Part shown: in pieces, positions 6,359 to 10,604 of the stretch
Numbering within the stretch: the stretch's first letter is position 1
Layout: each line of letters opens with the position of its first letter
NCBI GenBank assembly: GCA_005883295.1
Contig: VAWV01000068.1
Location: forward strand, 1 to 10,604
DNA: 10,604 bases
From: Actinomycetota bacterium
GTDB taxonomy: Bacteria; Actinomycetota; Thermoleophilia; Solirubrobacterales; Thermoleophilaceae
Reading direction: 5' to 3'
Notes under the pieces: model-generated
Database searches by the model: none
Told to the model about the DNA's origin: nothing
Seen by the model: only the letters and a program-made list of their open reading frames with translations
Translations under genes and position numbers: made by a program

Positions 6359-7005
6359 ACGACGCGGACGATCGGGGCGTTCCGGATATCGATCGGATAC
6401 CGGAGGGCCCGGCGGCGCCGGACCGGATTGGAACCGGCGAGCGGATGGGCGACCCCGCGACGGTTCCGGATCCCGCCGAGGTCGAGGTCCCCGACGACTT
6501 CCGGGAAGAGATCGAGCGGCTGATGGCGCTCTATCCCGACCGCCGCTCCGCCACCATCCCGGCGCTCCACGCGGCGCAGGCGCGGTATGGCTGGTGCTCG
6601 CCCGAGGCCCTGCGTCAGGTGGCCGCCGTGATGCAGGTCACGCCGTCGTACCTGTCGTCGGTGGCGAGCTTCTACGACCAGCTCAACGAGCAGCCGGTCG
6701 GGCGCCGCCACGTCTTCGTCTGCACGGGGGTGGCGTGCCACGTGGTGCACGCGAAGCGCGTGTACGACGCGATCGCCGAGGAGGCGAGGGTGACCGGACT
6801 CGAGGACACCGAGGTGCGCGAGTTCGAGTGCCTCGGCGCCTGCGACATGGCGCCGATCGCGTCCGTGGACGGCCGCTACATCGGCCCGCTCGACCCGAGC
6901 GACGCCCCGGAGATCGTGGCCTCGATCAGGGAGGGCCGGACGCCGCTACCCGGGCGCGGCCTGGAGGACTCGGACTACCGCCTGCCGTGGGGAGGGCGGG
7001 CCTAG
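6355..7005 (+). CDS. nuoE: NADH-quinone oxidoreductase subunit E (2Fe-2S)
   Basis: Thioredoxin-like 2Fe-2S subunit of the NADH-dehydrogenase module, holding cluster N1a beside the FMN of NuoF. The 216-residue product carries the four ligands C123 and C128 (CTGVAC) and C159 and C163 (CLGAC). The helical N-terminal domain starts about residue 46 (VPDDFREEIERLMALYPD). The first 45 residues are acidic and proline-rich, probably disordered, and longer than in many homologues. The GTG at 6355 is supported by GGAGGG at 6341-6346, about 8 bases ahead, and by the GTGA overlap with the nuoD stop; ATG at 6445 would remove only the disordered leader. The stop is TAG at 7003-7005, and nuoF continues in the same frame directly after it, an unusual junction. 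Confidence 0.95.
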   Translation: MNDADDRGVPDIDRIPEGPAAPDRIGTGERMGDPATVPDPAEVEVPDDFREEIERLMALYPDRRSATIPALHAAQARYGWCSPEALRQVAAVMQVTPSYLSSVASFYDQLNEQPVGRRHVFVCTGVACHVVHAKRVYDAIAEEARVTGLEDTEVREFECLGACDMAPIASVDGRYIGPLDPSDAPEIVASIREGRTPLPGRGLEDSDYRLPWGGRA

Positions 7006-7011
7006 GCAGCC

Positions 7012-8340
7012 ATCGCCCTCGACGAGCTCCGCCTCCTCAAGCACTTCGGCGAGACGGACCTCGCCACGATCGACGGCTACGAGCGCATCGGCGGCTACAA
7101 GGCGCTGCGCAAGGCGTTGCTCGAGATGGAGCCGGACGAGCTGCTCCACGAGCTCGAGGAGTCCGGCCTGCGCGGCCGCGGCGGCGCCGGCTTCGCCATG
7201 GGCAAGAAGGCGAGCTTCCTCCCAAAGGGGTCGATGGACAAGTACCTCTGCTGCAACGCGGACGAGTCCGAGCCGGGCGCCTTCAAGGACAGGCTGCTGC
7301 TGCAGAGGAACCCCCACCAGCTCGTCGAGGGCATCCTGATCGGCGCGGCGGCGGCCGGGGCCAACCGCGCCTTCATCTACATCCGCGGCGAGTACGAGCT
7401 CCAGGCCGAGATCCTCGACCGTGCGATCCGGGAGGCCTACGACAAGGGCTACGTCGGCGAGCGCATCCTCGGCTCGGAGCACTCCATCTCGCTCGTGCTC
7501 CACCGCGGCGCCGGCGCCTACATCTGCGGCGAGGAGACCGCCCTGCCCGACTCGCTCGAGGGCAAGCGTGGCAACCCGCGGCTGAAGCCGCCGTTCCCGG
7601 CCAACGCCGGCCTCTATCAGGGCCCCACCCTGATCAACAACGTCGAGACGCTCTGCAACGTCCCCGCGATCATCGAGAACGGCGCCGAGTGGTTCAAGTC
7701 GGTCGGCACCGAGAAGTCGACCGGGACCAAGATCGTGTCGGTGTCCGGCAACGTGCGCCGGCCCGGCAACTACGAGATCGAACTGGGCATGCCCTCGCGC
7801 GACATCGTGTACGGCCTGGCCGGAGGGCCGCCGGAGGGCCGGCGCGTGAAGTGCTGGTTCCCCGGCGGGTCGTCGGCGCCGGTGCTGGTCGAGAAGGACC
7901 TCGACCTCTCGTATGACTTCGAGACCATGGCCGAGGCCGGCTCGATGCTCGGCTCTGGCTCGATCATCGTGGTGGACGACTCGCAGTCGATCGTGTCGCT
8001 CGCCCTCAGGCTGGCGGAGTTCTACCGGCACGAGTCGTGCGGGAAGTGCACGCCGTGCCGGGAGGGCACCAACTGGACGGTGAAGATGCTCGAGCGCGTG
8101 GAGTCCGGGGAGGCGACGCCGGCCGACCTGGACGTGATGGCCGACGTCCAGACCAACATCATCGGCAACTGCCTCTGCGTGCTGGGCGACTCGATGGCCA
8201 TGCCCGTCGGGTCGATGATCGAGAAGTTCCGCGACGAGTTCGAGGAGCACATCGAGCAGGCGCGGCGGCGGAACGGCGGGCTGCCGCTGGCCGCGCACGG
8301 CGGCCGGGCCGACGAGGCGGTGGGGAGCACCGCCGCGTAG
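7012..8340 (+). CDS. nuoF: NADH-quinone oxidoreductase subunit F (NADH/FMN-binding); start codon unclear
   Basis: Catalytic subunit that oxidises NADH with FMN and passes electrons through 4Fe-4S cluster N3. Counting from 7012, visible motifs are GLRGRGGAGF (53-62, FMN/NADH), NADESEPG (82-89), GAGAYICGEETAL (166-178), and cluster ligands C343, C346 and C349 in SCGKCTPCREGT with C389 in NCLCVLGD. The family's conserved N-terminal part (LLKHFGETDLATIDGYERIGGYKALRKAL) is encoded from about 7030, but no ATG, GTG or TTG occurs in frame between the nuoE TAG (7003-7005) and TTG at 7117. Starting at 7117 would delete about 35 conserved residues. I therefore place the start near ATC 7012, which gives 442 residues, the normal size; TAGG at 7003-7006 is a weak ribosome site. 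A fusion by TAG readthrough is the main alternative. A proline (GEETALPDSLEG) replaces the usual hydrophobic residue. Confidence 0.9.
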   Translation: MALDELRLLKHFGETDLATIDGYERIGGYKALRKALLEMEPDELLHELEESGLRGRGGAGFAMGKKASFLPKGSMDKYLCCNADESEPGAFKDRLLLQRNPHQLVEGILIGAAAAGANRAFIYIRGEYELQAEILDRAIREAYDKGYVGERILGSEHSISLVLHRGAGAYICGEETALPDSLEGKRGNPRLKPPFPANAGLYQGPTLINNVETLCNVPAIIENGAEWFKSVGTEKSTGTKIVSVSGNVRRPGNYEIELGMPSRDIVYGLAGGPPEGRRVKCWFPGGSSAPVLVEKDLDLSYDFETMAEAGSMLGSGSIIVVDDSQSIVSLALRLAEFYRHESCGKCTPCREGTNWTVKMLERVESGEATPADLDVMADVQTNIIGNCLCVLGDSMAMPVGSMIEKFRDEFEEHIEQARRRNGGLPLAAHGGRADEAVGSTAA

Positions 8341-8349
8341 GGGACCGGG

Positions 8350-10604
8350 ATGCCGAAGCCGAGCCAGCGCCTCATCACGTTCGAGATCGACGGCCAGGAG
8401 GTGTCCGCGCCGGAGGGCTCGATGCTGGTCGACGCCGCCAAGTACGGCGACGTGGAGATCCCGGTCTTCTGCTACGAGCCGAAGCTCGGGCAGCCGGTCG
8501 GCGCGTGCCGGATGTGCCTCGTCGAGATCGAGGGCATGCCCAAGCTCCAGACCGCCTGCTCCACGGCGGTGAAGGACGGCATGGTGGTGATCACCACCTC
8601 CGAGCAGGTCAAGCGCGCGCAGAACGCTGTCGTGGAGTTCCTCCTGGTGAACCACCCGCTGGACTGCCCGGTGTGCGACAAGGGCGGCGAGTGCCCGCTG
8701 CAGGACATCTCGTACGGGTGGGGGGCCGGACGGTCGCGCTTCATCGAGCCGAAGCGCCACTTCAAGAAGCCGATCGAGCTCTCGCCGCTCGTGGCCATCG
8801 ACCGGGAGCGCTGCATCCTCTGCTACCGCTGCGTCCGCTTCTCCCAGGAGATCTCCGAGGACTACCAGCTGGTCTTCCTCGAGCGGGGCGACCACACCTA
8901 CGTGGGGACGCATGACGGCCGTCCGTACGTGGGCCCGTTCGCCGGGAACATCACCGAGCTCTGCCCGGTGGGTGCGCTCACCAACACCACCTACCGCTTC
9001 CGCGCGCGGCCGTGGGACATCGAGGCCGCGGGGACCGTCTGCACGCTGTGTCCGAGCCAGTGCAACGTGGACCTGACCGTCCGCGACGACAGGCGCATCC
9101 TCCGCGTGAACGCGCGCGACAACACCGAGGTCGACGACGGCTGGCTCTGCGACAAGGGGCGCTACGGCTTCCAGATCTTCCACGCCGCCGAGCGCGTGGT
9201 GGAGCCGATGATGCAGGAGGGCGGAGGGCTGCGGCCGGTCTCCTGGGAGCGGGCGATGGAGGCGGCGGTGAAGGGCCTCGACCGCGCCGGCGAGCGGACC
9301 GCCGCGATCGTGGGCGGTGAGGCGACCAACGAGGAGGGCTTCCTGCTCCAGTTCCTGATGCGCGAGGTGCTGGGGTCGCCGCACATCGATTCGCGCGCGG
9401 GCGGCGAGCTCGACCCCGAGCAGGCCCGCGCGCTCGCCCGCCCCGATCTGACCGCGGCGGTCTCCGACCTCGATTACGCCGGCGCCATCGTGGTGATCGG
9501 AACGGAGCTGGTCGACGAGTCGCCCATCCTCGACCTCCGCGTGCGCAAGGCCGTGCGCCGGAACCACGTGCCGCTGGTGCTCGTCACGAGCAGGCCCAGC
9601 TCGCTCGAGCCGAATGCCGATGCGGTGCTGCGCCACGCGGCGGGCACCGAGGAGGCCGCGCTCGCGGCGCTCGTCGCCGAGCTCACCGGCGCCGAGGCGC
9701 CCGGCCCGAGCCGCCCCGGGCGGGCCTCGTTGAAGGACGCCGCCGAGCAGCTCGGCATGCGCCGGCCGGGGCGCGAGGCCGAATGGGCGGCGCGCGCCGG
9801 GGCCTCGCCGGACGATGTGCGGAGCGCCACCGAGGCGCTCCGGGACGCCGGGCCGGTGGTCGTGCTCTGGGGCGAGCGCGTGTCGCACGGCCCCAGGGGG
9901 CGTGAGGCCGTCGCCGCGCTGCTCGCGCTCTCGCGCGTGCTGGACGTGGGCCCGGCCGGCGGCGCCGGGATGATCGAGATCCCCTCCGGGACGAACCTTC
10001 GCGGTCTCCGCGAGGTGGGCTGCCTCCCGAACATGAAGGCCGGCCTCGCGGACGCCGACACGCCCGGCCTCGGCGCCGCAGCCATCGCTCGCGCGCTCGG
10101 CGACGAGCTTCACGCGGTGGTGCTCTTCGGCGCGGACCCGCTCCGCACCTACCCGGACCGCGGCGCCTGGGAGAGGGGGCTGGACGACGCCGGCTTCGTC
10201 CTGGCCTTCAGCGACTTCCTAACGGAGTCGGTCGAGCGCTTCGCGGACATGGTCCTTCCGGCGGAGGTCTACGCGGAGAAGGAGGGGACCGTGACCCACC
10301 CGGACGGCCGCATCCAGCGCGTCCGGGAGTCCGTTGGCCGCGCGGGCTCGGTGCGGCCGCAGACCGAGATCCTGCTCGAGCTGGTGTCCGAGCTCTCGGG
10401 CGCCCCGTTCCGCCTGCCTGCGCCCCAGCTCACGCGGCTGATGGCGGACACGGTGCCGTTCTACCGCGGGCTCACGCTCGAGGAGATCGGCGGCCGCGGC
10501 ATTCGCTGGCAGGAGCGCGATGCCGCCGGCCAGCTGCCGCAGACGCCGCTTCCGCCCGCGGAGGTGGAGCTTCCTCCGGAGCTGCCCGACGGGCTGCGCC
10601 TGGG
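8350..10604 (+). CDS. nuoG: NADH-quinone oxidoreductase subunit G (3' end cut by window)
   Basis: Large iron-sulfur subunit that relays electrons from NuoF toward NuoB. The frame runs 751 codons from ATG at 8350 with no stop before the window edge, so the C terminus is missing. Residues 8-80 are a 2Fe-2S ferredoxin domain with N1b ligands C41, C53, C56 and C70. Cluster N5 is H102, C106, C109 and C115 (HPLDCPVCDKGGEC). Cluster N4 is C155, C158, C161 (RCILCYRC) and C205 (ELCPVGAL). C231, C234, C238 (CTLCPSQC) and C267 match the extra cluster N7 found in only some bacteria. From about 228 on it resembles the molybdopterin-oxidoreductase fold, including FADMVLPAEVYAEKEGT (631-647) and DGRIQRVRE; in complex I this domain normally lacks the cofactor. 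AGGGGA at 8339-8344 is a good ribosome site 5 bases ahead of the ATG, and the gap from nuoF is 9 bases. Confidence 0.96.
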   Translation, partial: MPKPSQRLITFEIDGQEVSAPEGSMLVDAAKYGDVEIPVFCYEPKLGQPVGACRMCLVEIEGMPKLQTACSTAVKDGMVVITTSEQVKRAQNAVVEFLLVNHPLDCPVCDKGGECPLQDISYGWGAGRSRFIEPKRHFKKPIELSPLVAIDRERCILCYRCVRFSQEISEDYQLVFLERGDHTYVGTHDGRPYVGPFAGNITELCPVGALTNTTYRFRARPWDIEAAGTVCTLCPSQCNVDLTVRDDRRILRVNARDNTEVDDGWLCDKGRYGFQIFHAAERVVEPMMQEGGGLRPVSWERAMEAAVKGLDRAGERTAAIVGGEATNEEGFLLQFLMREVLGSPHIDSRAGGELDPEQARALARPDLTAAVSDLDYAGAIVVIGTELVDESPILDLRVRKAVRRNHVPLVLVTSRPSSLEPNADAVLRHAAGTEEAALAALVAELTGAEAPGPSRPGRASLKDAAEQLGMRRPGREAEWAARAGASPDDVRSATEALRDAGPVVVLWGERVSHGPRGREAVAALLALSRVLDVGPAGGAGMIEIPSGTNLRGLREVGCLPNMKAGLADADTPGLGAAAIARALGDELHAVVLFGADPLRTYPDRGAWERGLDDAGFVLAFSDFLTESVERFADMVLPAEVYAEKEGTVTHPDGRIQRVRESVGRAGSVRPQTEILLELVSELSGAPFRLPAPQLTRLMADTVPFYRGLTLEEIGGRGIRWQERDAAGQLPQTPLPPAEVELPPELPDGLRL

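Noticed and set aside
7117..7128. TTG at 7117 or ATG at 7126 as the true nuoF start
   Set aside because: Both would remove the conserved N-terminal segment that is clearly encoded upstream in the same frame.
6946..10113. Minus-strand open frame of 1055 codons opposite nuoE, nuoF and nuoG
   Set aside because: It is antisense to three clearly conserved genes, is made of low-complexity Arg/His/Leu/Ala-rich sequence with no domain, and is the typical shadow frame of high-GC codon use.
1..10604. CRISPR arrays, insertion sequences, phage or defence genes
   Set aside because: I looked for regularly spaced repeats, terminal inverted repeats and transposase or nuclease motifs and saw none; apart from short gaps the window is filled by housekeeping and respiratory genes.

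Overview
This window is GC-rich DNA whose genes use many GTG and TTG starts. It looks like an actinobacterium. The protein styles (alanine/arginine-rich shadow frames, NuoF and NuoG sequence style, short c-type cytochrome lipoprotein beside nuo) suggest a deep-branching class such as Thermoleophilia, but that placement is inference and was not tested by a search.

Left part, 1-1187: the window opens inside or at the very start of a plus-strand GAF plus HD-GYP protein, a probable cyclic-di-GMP phosphodiesterase or HD-GYP-type regulator. After a 150-base intergenic stretch holding a two-copy 20-bp tandem repeat, there is a minus-strand tRNA-Ser with anticodon UGA.

Middle part, 1188-3576: a minus-strand run reads, in transcription order, a four-helix membrane protein of unknown function, a lipid-anchored class I cytochrome c, seryl-tRNA synthetase (serS) and the tRNA-Ser. 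Cytochrome c, serS and tRNA-Ser are tightly packed (15 and 12 bases apart) and may be one transcript that makes both the synthetase and one of its substrates. The membrane protein is divergent from nuoA across a very short AT-rich promoter region with a palindrome.

Right part, 3577 to the end: the first seven genes of a respiratory complex I operon, nuoA-nuoB-nuoC-nuoD-nuoE-nuoF-nuoG, with nuoG running off the edge. nuoA to nuoE are chained by stop/start overlaps of 4-10 bases. NuoE, NuoF and NuoG form the NADH-oxidising arm (2Fe-2S, FMN with 4Fe-4S, and several clusters), NuoB, NuoC and NuoD the connecting quinone-reducing module, and NuoA is the first membrane-arm subunit. All expected iron-sulfur ligands are visible.

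The most unusual point is the nuoE/nuoF junction. The two genes are in the same reading frame, separated by a single TAG. The part of nuoF that encodes the conserved NuoF N terminus has no ATG, GTG or TTG. Either nuoF uses a non-standard start, the TAG is read through to give a NuoE-NuoF fusion, or a small deletion or sequence error removed the start. Apart from this I see no undescribed system, mobile element or CRISPR array; the rest is well-known housekeeping and respiratory machinery.
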